Below, one piece after another: positions 7,925-16,521 of a DNA stretch of 64,000 nucleotides (positions are counted from its first letter, which is position 1; each line of letters starts with the position of its first letter). The notes under the pieces were generated by a model. It worked only from the letters and a program-made list of their open reading frames with translations. It made no database searches and was not told the DNA's origin. The stretch comes from CAZHLD01 sp964533185 (GTDB taxonomy: Bacteria; Acidobacteriota; Terriglobia; Acidiferrales; UBA7541), in assembly GCA_964533185.1 (NCBI GenBank), contig CAZHLD010000007.1:24563-88562 (forward strand). Reading direction: 5' to 3'. Position numbers and translations under genes: made by a program.

Positions 7925-9273
7925 GGTGCGCGCTCCACTTGGTCGAACAGGGCGGCGATGCGGTCGAGCGCGCGGGAGGCGGCGCCGCAGTTGCGCCCCA
8001 TCAGATCAGAAGCGGCGCGGGCCATGGAGGAGCGACGGGCAGGGTCGCGGAGCAAATCGAGGCAGGCGCGGCCCAAGTGTTGGGCATTGTTGATTTGGAG
8101 GCCAGCGCCAGCGTCGAGCACGAGGCGAGCAATCTCGGCGAAGTTTTCCATCGAGGGGCCGAAGAGGACGGGTACGCCCGCGGCAGCGGGCTCGAGGATG
8201 TTGTGACCGCCGGCCGAGACGAGCGAGCCGCCAACAAAGGCAAGGTCGGCCAGACGGTAGAGACCGGCCAACTCGCCGATGCTATCGAGAATGAAAACGT
8301 CAGCGGAATCATCGAGGGGCGTCGAGAAGTCGAGCTGGCTGCGGCGGAGGACGCGATAACGCGAATCAGTCGCGAGCTGGGCGGCAGGGTCGAAACGCTC
8401 CGGGCGGCGCGGAGCAACGACTAGTAGGGCACGCGGATGTTCAGCACGCACGGAGGTGAAGACTTCGAGGACGGCAGATTCTTCGCCGGCAACGACGCTG
8501 CCGGCGACGAGCACGGGGCGACGCGGCGCGCGGGCGAGAGAGTTTTCGAGCCAGGCGGCCAAAGGAGAGGTGTCGGGCAGGGGGACGTCATACTTGAGGT
8601 TGCCACAGACGGAGACGTGGGCAGACTCGCCGCCAATGGCGACGATGCGGCGGGCGTCTTCTTCGGTCTGCATCAAGAAGAGGTCCACGTGGGCCAGGAT
8701 GGACCGCATCGAGCGTCGCCAGAAATGATAGCGCCCAAAGGAGCGGTCGGAGATGCGGCCGTTGACGACAACCACGGCGGCGCCAGCGCGACGGGCTTCG
8801 CGGAGAAAGCGCGGCCAGAACTCGGTCTCGACGATGACGACCAGTGCGGGCTGGATGGCGCGGAGAGCGCGACGGCAGGCGAAAGCGAAGTCGAGCGGGA
8901 AATAGAACGTGCCGTCGGCGGCCAGCTTCTGCGCGGCAAGGGCCTGGCCGGTCTCGGTGGTGGTGCTGACGAAGATGCGGCGTTCGGGATAGCGGCAGCG
9001 CAGGAGCGGAAGAAGCGGGGCGACGGCCTGGGCCTCGCCCACCGAGACGGCGTGAATCCAGATGGCGCCGGGGGCGGGCTGGTGGAACACTGGCGGAAGG
9101 GTGCCGAGACGCTGGGCGAGGCCACGAACGCCGGTTCCCCTGCTCCATGCTCGGATCAGGTAGTAAGGACCGAGAATGGGCACAGCCAGCGCCAGCACGA
9201 GACTGCGAAAGGCGTATTCGAGCCAGGCGCGGAACGACAGCCGGGGAGCGCGCGATCGCGTCGAGTGGGTCAT
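7921..9273 (-). CDS. waaA: 3-deoxy-D-manno-octulosonic acid (Kdo) transferase
   Basis: A 450-residue GT30 glycosyltransferase that adds Kdo to lipid IVA. An N-terminal membrane anchor (residues 20-45) is followed by the family signatures WIHAVSVGEAQA, STTTETGQ and ETEFWPRFLREARR. The C-terminal half has VAGSVVAGEE, then FVGGSLVSAGGHNILEPAAAGVPVLFGP, the donor-binding region. It is the first gene of the overlapping lipid A/core operon, so the operon promoter should lie in 9274-9342 or further upstream. The number of Kdo units transferred cannot be told from sequence. Confidence 0.92.
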   Translation of the reverse strand: MTHSTRSRAPRLSFRAWLEYAFRSLVLALAVPILGPYYLIRAWSRGTGVRGLAQRLGTLPPVFHQPAPGAIWIHAVSVGEAQAVAPLLPLLRCRYPERRIFVSTTTETGQALAAQKLAADGTFYFPLDFAFACRRALRAIQPALVVIVETEFWPRFLREARRAGAAVVVVNGRISDRSFGRYHFWRRSMRSILAHVDLFLMQTEEDARRIVAIGGESAHVSVCGNLKYDVPLPDTSPLAAWLENSLARAPRRPVLVAGSVVAGEESAVLEVFTSVRAEHPRALLVVAPRRPERFDPAAQLATDSRYRVLRRSQLDFSTPLDDSADVFILDSIGELAGLYRLADLAFVGGSLVSAGGHNILEPAAAGVPVLFGPSMENFAEIARLVLDAGAGLQINNAQHLGRACLDLLRDPARRSSMARAASDLMGRNCGAASRALDRIAALFDQVERAP

Positions 9274-9342
9274 CCGGGGACGACGTTACGGTAACACGGG
9301 CGGGGCGAAAATGGACTCCCTACAGATAAAGCGAAGGGCGGG

Positions 9343-10068
9343 CTAGAGGAAGGGATAGCTCTGCCGGTAGAGCTTGGGGACCTGGAGGCCAAGGGCAAGA
9401 ATCTGGGGCTGAGCATCGCGGATGTAGGCCTGGCGGCGATCTTCGTTGGTGCGGAACTTGAGGCCGAGGCGGATGTAGAGGTCGGTATTCTTGGTGTGCG
9501 GAGGGCCGAACATGTTCAGGGCGACGCGCCACCAGCGATTCATAGCGGCCTGAATGCGCGCCTTATTGCCGTTTTCCATCATAGCCCGCAAGCGCCCGCT
9601 GCCGAAGTCCACGTGGCCTTCTTCTTCGCCGAGGATTTGGCGGGACATCTGCATCCAGGGGGCGTAGCTGCTCTGAGCGTAGTCCTCGATGAGGAAGTAG
9701 GCGCCGCGATCGATGAGAAAGGTGAGCATGAGGACGTCGAGCCAGTTGAGACTTGGGAAGACCAGGTTGATGGTGCGGTAGAACCAGTGCTGGGACTCGT
9801 GCCGGCGCGCCTCTTTGCTGGGCACGCCGAGGTCGCCGAGGAGGAGGATGCACTTGTGCCAGTGCTCAGCCTCTTCGTGGGCGATGTGGGCCATGTGGAC
9901 TTTTTCGTCGGGACCCGGTGCGCGAGGGACCCAACTGGAGTAGGTATGGGCGGCCCAGAGCTCGGCGCGGGCGTGGTCGGCAAGGAGCTTGAGCAGGTTC
10001 TTGCGATACTCCGGAGACATCGGAGTGTCGCGGGTAACGCTGCCGGGCGCAAGTTCACGAGTGACCAT
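9343..10068 (-). CDS. PaaA/PaaC-like ferritin-fold diiron protein
   Basis: A 241-residue helical protein resembling the phenylacetyl-CoA epoxidase (Phenylacetic acid catabolic protein) family. Candidate diiron ligands follow the ferritin-like four-helix pattern: Glu in HARAELWAAH, E-x-x-H in HEEAEHWHKC, Glu in LIEDYAQS, and E-x-x-H in EEEGHVDFG. No other paa genes are nearby, so phenylacetate catabolism cannot be claimed. It may be one of the orphan acidobacterial diiron oxygenases. Start at 10068; an in-frame ATG (MSPEYRK) 16 codons later is an alternative. It stands alone between waaA and the SDR gene. Confidence 0.65.
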   Translation of the reverse strand: MVTRELAPGSVTRDTPMSPEYRKNLLKLLADHARAELWAAHTYSSWVPRAPGPDEKVHMAHIAHEEAEHWHKCILLLGDLGVPSKEARRHESQHWFYRTINLVFPSLNWLDVLMLTFLIDRGAYFLIEDYAQSSYAPWMQMSRQILGEEEGHVDFGSGRLRAMMENGNKARIQAAMNRWWRVALNMFGPPHTKNTDLYIRLGLKFRTNEDRRQAYIRDAQPQILALGLQVPKLYRQSYPFL

Positions 10069-10192
10069 GGCACCTCACTTCGCTGACGGGAAGGAACCGA
10101 GTTGGGACAGAATCTGAACCGAACGGCGCGGAAGATAGTCAAGATGAGGCGGAAAGTCAACCGGTAAGAAGAGAAGCGGCAACCCGGCGCAA

Positions 10193-10951
10193 TCAATTGA
10201 GGCGAAGGGTGAGGCCGCCGTCCACGGTGATGCCGGCGCCGGTGACGAAGTCGGAATCGGGCGAGGCCAAAAAGAGGGCGACGCGGGCAACGTCTTCCGG
10301 CTCGCCGAAGCGGCCGAGCGGGGTGCGGCGCTCGACGTACTTGCGAAAGAGCCAGCGGGAATGGAACGGGCGGGTCATCTCGGTGCGGATGTAGCCCGGA
10401 CAAATGTAATTCACACAGATGGAATGCGGACCTAGCTCGAGGGCGAGCGAGCGCGAGAGGCTGGCCAGCGCACCCTTGGTGGCGGAATACGCGCTCAGCC
10501 GGCGAGAATGGTGAGAGAGGGTCACCGAGGCGATGTTGATGATCTTTCCGCCGGGCTGGCGCTTGAGCAAAGGCAGTGCCGAGCGGGTGCAATGGATCGC
10601 GCCCTTGAGATTGGTGGAGATCGCATCCTCCCAATCGCGGTCGGAAAGATTTTCAAAGAGAGCGCGGCGGGAGATGCCGGCGTTGTTGACGAGGATTTCG
10701 AGGCCGCCGAGGTCGCGGCCCACGAGGGCGAATGCTTCGGCCACTTGATTTGCGTTGCCCACATCGGCGGCGAGAGAAAGCGCGCGGCCGCCCTGGCTGT
10801 CGATCTGGCGGCGGGTTTCTTCGGCGGCCGTGGGATTGATGTCGAGGACGGCGACGCGCGCGCCTTCGCGGGCAAAAAGCGCGGCAATGCTGCGGCCAAT
10901 GCCGCCACCCGCGCCGGTCACCAGTGCGCGTTTTCCGTCCAAGCGTCCCAT
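10193..10951 (-). CDS. Short-chain dehydrogenase/reductase (FabG-like)
   Basis: A 252-residue classical SDR. The cofactor motif TGAGGGIG (about residues 12-19) is followed by a D-x-N segment (VLDINP) consistent with NAD(H) preference, DVGN, NNAG (about 88-91), and the catalytic Ser of NIASVTLSHH. The catalytic YSATKGA gives Tyr-x-x-x-Lys. The C-terminus GITVDGGLTLRLN is typical of 3-oxoacyl reductase-like SDRs. The ATG at 10951 was chosen because the conserved MGRLDGKRALVTGAGGG opening begins there and the upstream extension has no SDR-like residues. The substrate is unknown. Confidence 0.85.
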   Translation of the reverse strand: MGRLDGKRALVTGAGGGIGRSIAALFAREGARVAVLDINPTAAEETRRQIDSQGGRALSLAADVGNANQVAEAFALVGRDLGGLEILVNNAGISRRALFENLSDRDWEDAISTNLKGAIHCTRSALPLLKRQPGGKIINIASVTLSHHSRRLSAYSATKGALASLSRSLALELGPHSICVNYICPGYIRTEMTRPFHSRWLFRKYVERRTPLGRFGEPEDVARVALFLASPDSDFVTGAGITVDGGLTLRLN

Positions 10952-11034
10952 GAGCGGCGTATTATAGACATAGCGCGCGTGTGGATGCACGGAGCAACTC
11001 AGGCGGAGACCGCGCATCTGACTTCAAGAGGCCG

Positions 11035-11668
11035 ATGAAGAGACAAGTGCTACTTGCGGCGGCGATGTGCGGTCTGGCGACAGGAGCGGCGGGGGCGCAG
11101 GCGAACCCGGCTTCTCTGCCGGCGCGCGACGCGCACGAAGGCGTGACGATCTCGGCAGACCCCTACCAGGACGAGGCCCGGTACAAAGAGCGGTTCGGAA
11201 AGAAAAACCCGTACAAGGTAGGGATCCTGGCGGTGGAAGTGTTCATCCGGAACGACAACGATAAGCCGATCCGCTTAATGCTCGAGAGTGTGCGGTTGAT
11301 GCTGGCCATTCCTGGCGCGGAAAAGCAAAGGCTGCGGCCGATGACGGTCGAAGATGTGGCGGACGGCGTCCTGAACAAGGGCGGGCAAAAGGCGAATAGG
11401 CCGCGGGTGCCCATCCCCATACCGGGACGCGGGCCGAGTACGGGGCGCGGAAAAGACTGGGAGGAACTGGAGACGACGCTGCGCAGTGTGGCGTATGAGA
11501 ATGACATTCTGCCGCCGCGGTCGACGGTGAAGGGGTTTTTCTTCTTTGACATGGATGGCCACTACGATTGGGTGGAGTATGCGCGGCTGTACGTGCCGGA
11601 CTTGGAGTTCATGCACAACAAGCAGGCGCTGCTGTATTTCGAGGTGGATTTGGCGCCGGCGGCGCAGA
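11035..11668 (+). CDS. Putative exported protein, 3' end lost in an assembly gap
   Basis: At least 211 residues, running into the N run at 11669. Residues 1-21 form a signal peptide (KRQVLLAAAMCGLATGAAGA followed by Q). The mature part is soluble with a strand-rich pattern: VGILAVEVFIRNDNDKPIRLMLESVRL, then a Pro/Gly-rich loop (RVPIPIPGRGPSTGRG) and RSTVKGFFFFDMDGHYDW. The N-terminal strand block, about conserved responses in numbers of residues (IRNDNDKPI), resembles extracytoplasmic beta-sandwich proteins. I do not recognise a named family. The ATG at 11035 is preferred to an upstream GTG at 10981 because the signal peptide starts there. Confidence 0.6.
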
Positions 11669-11768
11669 NNNNNNNNNNNNNNNNNNNNNNNNNNNNNNNN
11701 NNNNNNNNNNNNNNNNNNNNNNNNNNNNNNNNNNNNNNNNNNNNNNNNNNNNNNNNNNNNNNNNNNNN
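11669..11768. other. Assembly gap of 100 N, genuinely unspanned
   Basis: Exactly 100 N. Unlike the other three gaps, the flanking sequences do not repeat each other, so real sequence of unknown length is missing. It removes the end of the exported-protein gene and the start of the helicase gene. Confidence 0.95.
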
Positions 11769-13985
11769 CGACAACGCGAAGCGGTGCTGGCCAGCGACGG
11801 GCCGGTGCTGGTGCTGGCCGGCGCCGGAACGGGCAAGACTCGCGTGATCACCTATCGGATCGCCTACCTGATGGAACTGGGCGTGCCGGGCGAGTCCATC
11901 CTGGCGGTAACGTTCACCAACAAGGCCGCGGACCAGATGAAAGAGCGCGTCACGCGGCTGGCGGCGCGCAGCGGTCGTGCGATGAGCGAGCCGTGGGTTT
12001 CGACGTTTCATTCCTTCTGCGCGCGGATGCTGCGTCGCGAGGCGCCGCGGCTAGACCTACGGCGCGACTTCGCCATCTACGACGAGGACGACCAAGCCGC
12101 GGCGCTGAAGCTTGCGCTGGGGCGCGTCGGGTATGAAGAGAGCCGCTACGCGGCGCGCGGGATACTGGAACGGATCAGCTTTGCCAAGAACCACGGGATC
12201 ACACCCGCACCAATGGCCGAGCAGGCAAAGGATGACCGCAGCAAGGATTTGGCGAAAATCTATGCGGCGTATGATGAGACGCTGAAGCGGGCCGGGGCGT
12301 TGGACTTCGACGACCTATTGCTGCGCGCGGTGGAAGTGCTGCGGCGATTCGATGAGGCGCGAGCGCAGTGGAACAGGCAGTTTAAGTACGTGCTGGTGGA
12401 CGAGTACCAGGACACGAACCGGGTGCAGTACGAGCTGCTGCGACTCTTGACCGGCGAGCGGCGAAACCTTTGCGTGGTGGGCGATGAGGACCAGTCCATC
12501 TATAGCTGGCGTGGCGCAGACGTGGGGAACGTGCTGCGCTTCGCCGAGGATTTTCCGGGCGCGCAAGTGATTCGCCTTGAGGAGAACTACCGCTCGACGC
12601 AGAAGATACTGGATGCGGCGGCCGGGGTGGTGTCGAAGAATGTTAAGCGGCTGGGGAAATGTCTGACGGCGACGCGCGGCGAAGGGAGTGCGCTGCGGTT
12701 TTATGAGGCGAGAGACGCCGCGGCGGAGGCGGAATATATCGCAAGCGAGGTTTTTCAGTTGGAGCGAAACGACCCAGGGACGCATATCGCCGTACTGTAC
12801 CGGATGAACTCGCAGTCGAGGGCACTCGAGGAGGCGCTGCGACGGGCCGGGACACGGTACCGGATGCTGGGCGGGTTCAGCTTCTACCAGCGAGCGGAGA
12901 TTAGGGATGCACTGGCGTATGCGCGACTGGCGATCAACCCGGAGGACGACGTGGCGCTGCTGCGCGTGCTGAACACGCCTCCGCGAGGGATCGGAAAGGC
13001 CGTTGATGCGCTGCAAGCAATGGCGCGGGAGCGCGGTGTCTCGCTATGGAGCGCAATCGGAGCGACGGTCGAGACAGGCGGCGCGGGACGAGCGATTGCG
13101 CCACTGAAGAGCTTCCGGGAGCTGATCGAGGGTCTGAGTGAGCTGGTGAAGACGAAAACGCCGTCGGAATTCCTGAATACGATGCTGGACCGCACCGGAT
13201 ACATGGACTACTCCGAGCAGCAGGACATGTCGCAAGAGACGGGTCGCGCCGAGAACTTGCGCGAACTGGTGAACGCGGTGGCCGAAGGAGCCGAACACGG
13301 AGAGAGTGTGAGCGAGTTCCTGGAGCGATCGGCGCTGGCCAGCGACGCCGACAACTACGATGAGAAGGCATCCGTGACGCTGCTGACGTTCCATTCGGCC
13401 AAGGGGCTGGAGTTTGAACACGTGTTTCTGACGGGGATGGAGGAGGGCGTCTTCCCGCACAGCCGGTCGATGAACGGCGCGGACGAGCTCGAGGAGGAGC
13501 GGCGGCTGTGCTATGTAGGGATGACGCGCGCAAAGGAGACGCTGACGCTGACGCGGGCGGTGTACCGGCGGGAGTACGGGAAGGAGCGGCTGGAAGGGTC
13601 GCTGCCGTCGCGGTTCCTGGCAGAGATCCCCGGCGAGCTGATCGAGACGGCGAAGGGCTCGCTGGCCGATGCGGGCGAGACGCGTCGCTATGAGCCGGAC
13701 CCGGAGTACTCGTACACGCCGGAGGAGTTTACCAGGCGCGTGCGGCAGGGGACGTACCCGCCGAAGCCAACGCGCGCGCCAGCACGGGCACGTGCGACTT
13801 CGAGGACGACACGTGGCGGGCCGCGCGACCCACTGATCGGGACGCGGGTGCGGCACCCGAACTATGGCCTTGGCACGATTATTGAGGTGGATGGCGAGGG
13901 AGAAGAGCGGAAGCTGACGGTGAGCTTCAGCGACCACGGAACGAAGAAGCTACTGGAGCGGTTTGCGAAATTGGTGCCGGCCTAG
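11769..13985 (+). CDS. pcrA: ATP-dependent DNA helicase PcrA/UvrD, 5' truncated by gap
   Basis: 738 residues are visible, beginning in the Q-motif (RQREAVLAS); only the first dozen or so residues are lost in the N run. Superfamily 1A helicase motifs occur in order: Walker A AGAGTGKT, motif Ia TFTNKAADQMKERV, motif II VDEYQD, motif III GDEDQSIYSWRGAD, motif IV EENYRST, motif V TFHSAKGLEFEHVFLTGMEEGVFP (split by a few residues) and motif VI RLCYVGMTRAKE. The C-terminal 45 residues (GTRVRHPNYGLGTIIEVDGEG) are the Tudor-like PcrA tail that binds RNA polymerase. It acts in nucleotide excision repair and replication-fork or transcription-conflict resolution. Confidence 0.92.
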   Translation, partial: RQREAVLASDGPVLVLAGAGTGKTRVITYRIAYLMELGVPGESILAVTFTNKAADQMKERVTRLAARSGRAMSEPWVSTFHSFCARMLRREAPRLDLRRDFAIYDEDDQAAALKLALGRVGYEESRYAARGILERISFAKNHGITPAPMAEQAKDDRSKDLAKIYAAYDETLKRAGALDFDDLLLRAVEVLRRFDEARAQWNRQFKYVLVDEYQDTNRVQYELLRLLTGERRNLCVVGDEDQSIYSWRGADVGNVLRFAEDFPGAQVIRLEENYRSTQKILDAAAGVVSKNVKRLGKCLTATRGEGSALRFYEARDAAAEAEYIASEVFQLERNDPGTHIAVLYRMNSQSRALEEALRRAGTRYRMLGGFSFYQRAEIRDALAYARLAINPEDDVALLRVLNTPPRGIGKAVDALQAMARERGVSLWSAIGATVETGGAGRAIAPLKSFRELIEGLSELVKTKTPSEFLNTMLDRTGYMDYSEQQDMSQETGRAENLRELVNAVAEGAEHGESVSEFLERSALASDADNYDEKASVTLLTFHSAKGLEFEHVFLTGMEEGVFPHSRSMNGADELEEERRLCYVGMTRAKETLTLTRAVYRREYGKERLEGSLPSRFLAEIPGELIETAKGSLADAGETRRYEPDPEYSYTPEEFTRRVRQGTYPPKPTRAPARARATSRTTRGGPRDPLIGTRVRHPNYGLGTIIEVDGEGEERKLTVSFSDHGTKKLLERFAKLVPA

Positions 13986-14088
13986 ACGAGCGAGCGGCGG
14001 CGGGATGGTTGCGCGAAGGGGCGGGGCAAGGTAGAGTTTCGGGACTTTGGCGGGCCGTGAGAGTAGAAAGAGGCAAGTCAGGCAAGAA

Positions 14089-14111
14089 GGACAGGCTAAA
14101 GCCTGTCCTAC
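14089..14111. repeat. REP-like hairpin with CTAC/GTAG end
   Basis: Perfect stem GGACAGGC / GCCTGTCC with a TAAA loop, ending in CTAC (GTAG when read on the minus strand). It lies in the 141-bp spacer between the pcrA stop and the permease start. It belongs to a family that recurs at 24646, 29306, 31489, 31551 and 58487. Confidence 0.7.
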
Positions 14112-14126
14112 TGGTGGTGGTGACGA

Positions 14127-15668
14127 GTGGGCTCGCAGCTCTTCCGGACAAAAGGCATTGACCAGTTAATCTCCGACGCCGATAAGCCCGAGCGACGGCT
14201 GAAGAGAACGCTCGGGGCGGGCAGCCTAGCGGCGCTCGGAATCGGGGCGGTGATCGGGTCGGGGATTTTCACCGTGATCGGAACGGCGATTGCGGGGCAG
14301 CAGTTGACCGTTTCCTCAATCGTGAACGCGCCGCTACTGGAGTACTTGATTCACCGCTCACCGACGTTCGGGCGGCCCGGGGCAGGGCCGGCGATTGCGC
14401 TGTCGTTTTTACTGGTGGCGATTGTGTGCGGGTTTGCGGCGCTGTGCTACGCGGAGCTGGCGTCGATGATCCCGATTGCGGGCAGCGCATACACGTACAC
14501 CTACGCGACGCTGGGCGAGCTGGTGGCGTGGATCATCGGGTGGGACCTGATCCTGGAGTATGCAGTGAGCAACATGGCGGTGAGCGTGGGGTTCGCGGCG
14601 CACATCGTGGATTTTCTGGACTGGTTTGGCATTCACCCGTCGCTGCAATGGATCACGCCGGCGTACCTTCCGGCGGGGATGGCCGACTTCAAGGGCAACG
14701 TGCTGTACGACCCGGGCTGGCATTTCGGGTTCAACTGGCCGGCGTTCCTGATCGTAATGCTGCTGACGATGGTGCTGGTGCGTGGGATCCGCGAATCAGC
14801 GGAGACGAACAACGTGATGGTGGTGGTGAAGATCGCCGCCATATTGATTTTTGTGAGCTTTGCGGCGCGGTATATCCAGAGCGGGAACTGGGTGCCGTTT
14901 ATGCCCAACGGGTGGCCCGGAGTGCTGACGGGTGGGTCGATTATTTTTTTCACGTACATTGGGTTCGATGCGGTGTCGACGGCGGCCGAGGAGGCGCGCA
15001 ATCCGCGGCGGGACCTGCCGATCGGGATTATTGCGTCGCTGGTGATCTGCACGGTGTTGTACATCGGCGTGGCAGTAGTGCTGACCGGTCTCGTGCCGTG
15101 GCAGACGCTGACGAACGACGCCGCGCCGGTGGTGAACACACTGAAGCGGCTGAACCTGACCTGGGTGCGGCTGGCGGTGCTGATCGGTGCACTGGTGGGG
15201 ATGATCTCTTCCCTGCTGGTGTTTCAACTGGGGCAGGCGCGGGTGTGGTTTGCGATGTCGCGCGACGGCCTGCTGCCGAAGATTTTCAGCCGGGTACATC
15301 CCAGGTTCCGCACACCGGATTTTTCGACGTGGGTGGCGGGGTTCCTAGTTGGAATACCGGCGGGGCTGTTTGACATTGGGACATTAGCCGAGCTATCGAA
15401 TATCGGGACGCTCTTTGCGTTTGCGCTGGTGGCGGCGGGAGTGCTGATTCTGCGCTACCGCGAACCAGACCGGAAGCGGGCCTTCCGGGCGCCGGGCGGA
15501 TTACTGGCGCCGATCGTGACGATCCTGACCTGCCTGCTGCTGATGGCGGGCCTGCCAATCATGAACTGGATCCGCTTTTTCGTCTGGCTGGGGATTGGTC
15601 TGGTAATCTACTTCGTTTACAGCCGGAAGCGGAGCACGCTTAGATTGGAGACGCAGCGGGAGAGATGA
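14127..15668 (+). CDS. APC-superfamily amino acid permease (cationic amino acid transporter type)
   Basis: A 513-residue inner-membrane transporter. After a short polar N-terminus (KPERRLKRTL) the APC signature GIGAVIGSGIFTVIGTAIA forms the broken first helix that binds the substrate backbone. About 12-13 hydrophobic segments follow. The ELASMIPIAGSAYTYTYATLGE helix and YIGFDAVSTAAEEARNPRRD are typical of the CAT/YfnA group that takes up cationic or branched amino acids. The GTG start at 14127 has no convincing ribosome site because it lies right after a REP-like hairpin. The stop overlaps the next gene by 4 bp (ATGA). Confidence 0.85.
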   Translation: MGSQLFRTKGIDQLISDADKPERRLKRTLGAGSLAALGIGAVIGSGIFTVIGTAIAGQQLTVSSIVNAPLLEYLIHRSPTFGRPGAGPAIALSFLLVAIVCGFAALCYAELASMIPIAGSAYTYTYATLGELVAWIIGWDLILEYAVSNMAVSVGFAAHIVDFLDWFGIHPSLQWITPAYLPAGMADFKGNVLYDPGWHFGFNWPAFLIVMLLTMVLVRGIRESAETNNVMVVVKIAAILIFVSFAARYIQSGNWVPFMPNGWPGVLTGGSIIFFTYIGFDAVSTAAEEARNPRRDLPIGIIASLVICTVLYIGVAVVLTGLVPWQTLTNDAAPVVNTLKRLNLTWVRLAVLIGALVGMISSLLVFQLGQARVWFAMSRDGLLPKIFSRVHPRFRTPDFSTWVAGFLVGIPAGLFDIGTLAELSNIGTLFAFALVAAGVLILRYREPDRKRAFRAPGGLLAPIVTILTCLLLMAGLPIMNWIRFFVWLGIGLVIYFVYSRKRSTLRLETQRER

Positions 15669-16510
15669 GGATGAGCCGCCGGATACTCGCGAGCGTGACG
15701 GTGCTGGCGGCTGTGTGTCTGCTGACGCCGCCGGTGGCGCGATGCTGGGGAGCGAACGGTCACCGGCTGGTGGCGAACAAGGCGATAGAAACGCTGCCGC
15801 CGGAACTGCGGCCGTTTTTCGAAGCGAACCGGATCTTCATCACGCAGCACGCCGCCGACCCGCTGGACTGGCTGGTGAAAAACCCAACCGAGCGGCAAAA
15901 CCACGTGATTCTGTTTGAGCGCTACGGGCGGTTCCCGTTCAGCGCGCTGCCGCGGAACTACCAAGCGGCGCTGAAAAAGTTTGGCAAGGCGAAGCTGGAC
16001 GCCAACGGCGTGCTGCCGTGGCAGATCGGCGTGTACAGCGAGAAGCTGACCAACGCGTTCCGTAAGGGGAATTGGGAAGAGGCGAGGCTGATGGCGGCGA
16101 TCCTGGCGTACTACGTGGGCGAAGCCTACGACCCGTTCAACACGACTGAGAATGGGGACGGGCAGCTTTCCGGGCAGCCGGGCGTGAACCTGCGATTTGG
16201 CAACAGCCTGGTGGACCGCTTCTCGCAGTTCCTATTTCTGCGGCCGAATGACGCCTACTTCATCTCAGAGCCGACGGATGCGGCGTTTGAGGCGTGCCTT
16301 TCGTCGCATAGCTGGCTGGAGATCATCCTGCTGGCCGACCTGCGCGCGCGGCGCGGTCAGCCGGACTATACGGACGAATACTACGCGCAGTTCTACAACC
16401 AAGCCGGGGCGGTGCTGATCCGGCAATTCTCCGACGCCGCGACGGACGTTGGCGCGTTCTGGTTGACGGCGTGGCGCAACGCCGGCAGCCCGCAAATCCC
16501 GCAGCGGTAG
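15665..16510 (+). CDS. Secreted S1/P1-nuclease / zinc phospholipase-like hydrolase
   Basis: A 281-residue protein with a signal peptide (residues 1-27, ending near PVARC). The mature N-terminus CWGANGHRLVANKAIETL puts a Trp and a His where S1/P1 nucleases use them as zinc ligands. Other candidate ligands are Asp/His in ITQHAADPLDW and the helix ILAYYVGEAYDPFN, which resembles the AHYVGDxHQP motif of the family with the His positions replaced. A further His occurs in SSHSWLE. The degenerate central motif leaves enzymatic activity uncertain. It is translationally coupled to the permease by an ATGA overlap. Confidence 0.6.
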   Translation: MRMSRRILASVTVLAAVCLLTPPVARCWGANGHRLVANKAIETLPPELRPFFEANRIFITQHAADPLDWLVKNPTERQNHVILFERYGRFPFSALPRNYQAALKKFGKAKLDANGVLPWQIGVYSEKLTNAFRKGNWEEARLMAAILAYYVGEAYDPFNTTENGDGQLSGQPGVNLRFGNSLVDRFSQFLFLRPNDAYFISEPTDAAFEACLSSHSWLEIILLADLRARRGQPDYTDEYYAQFYNQAGAVLIRQFSDAATDVGAFWLTAWRNAGSPQIPQR

Positions 16511-16521
16511 TTCCCTTTCCC

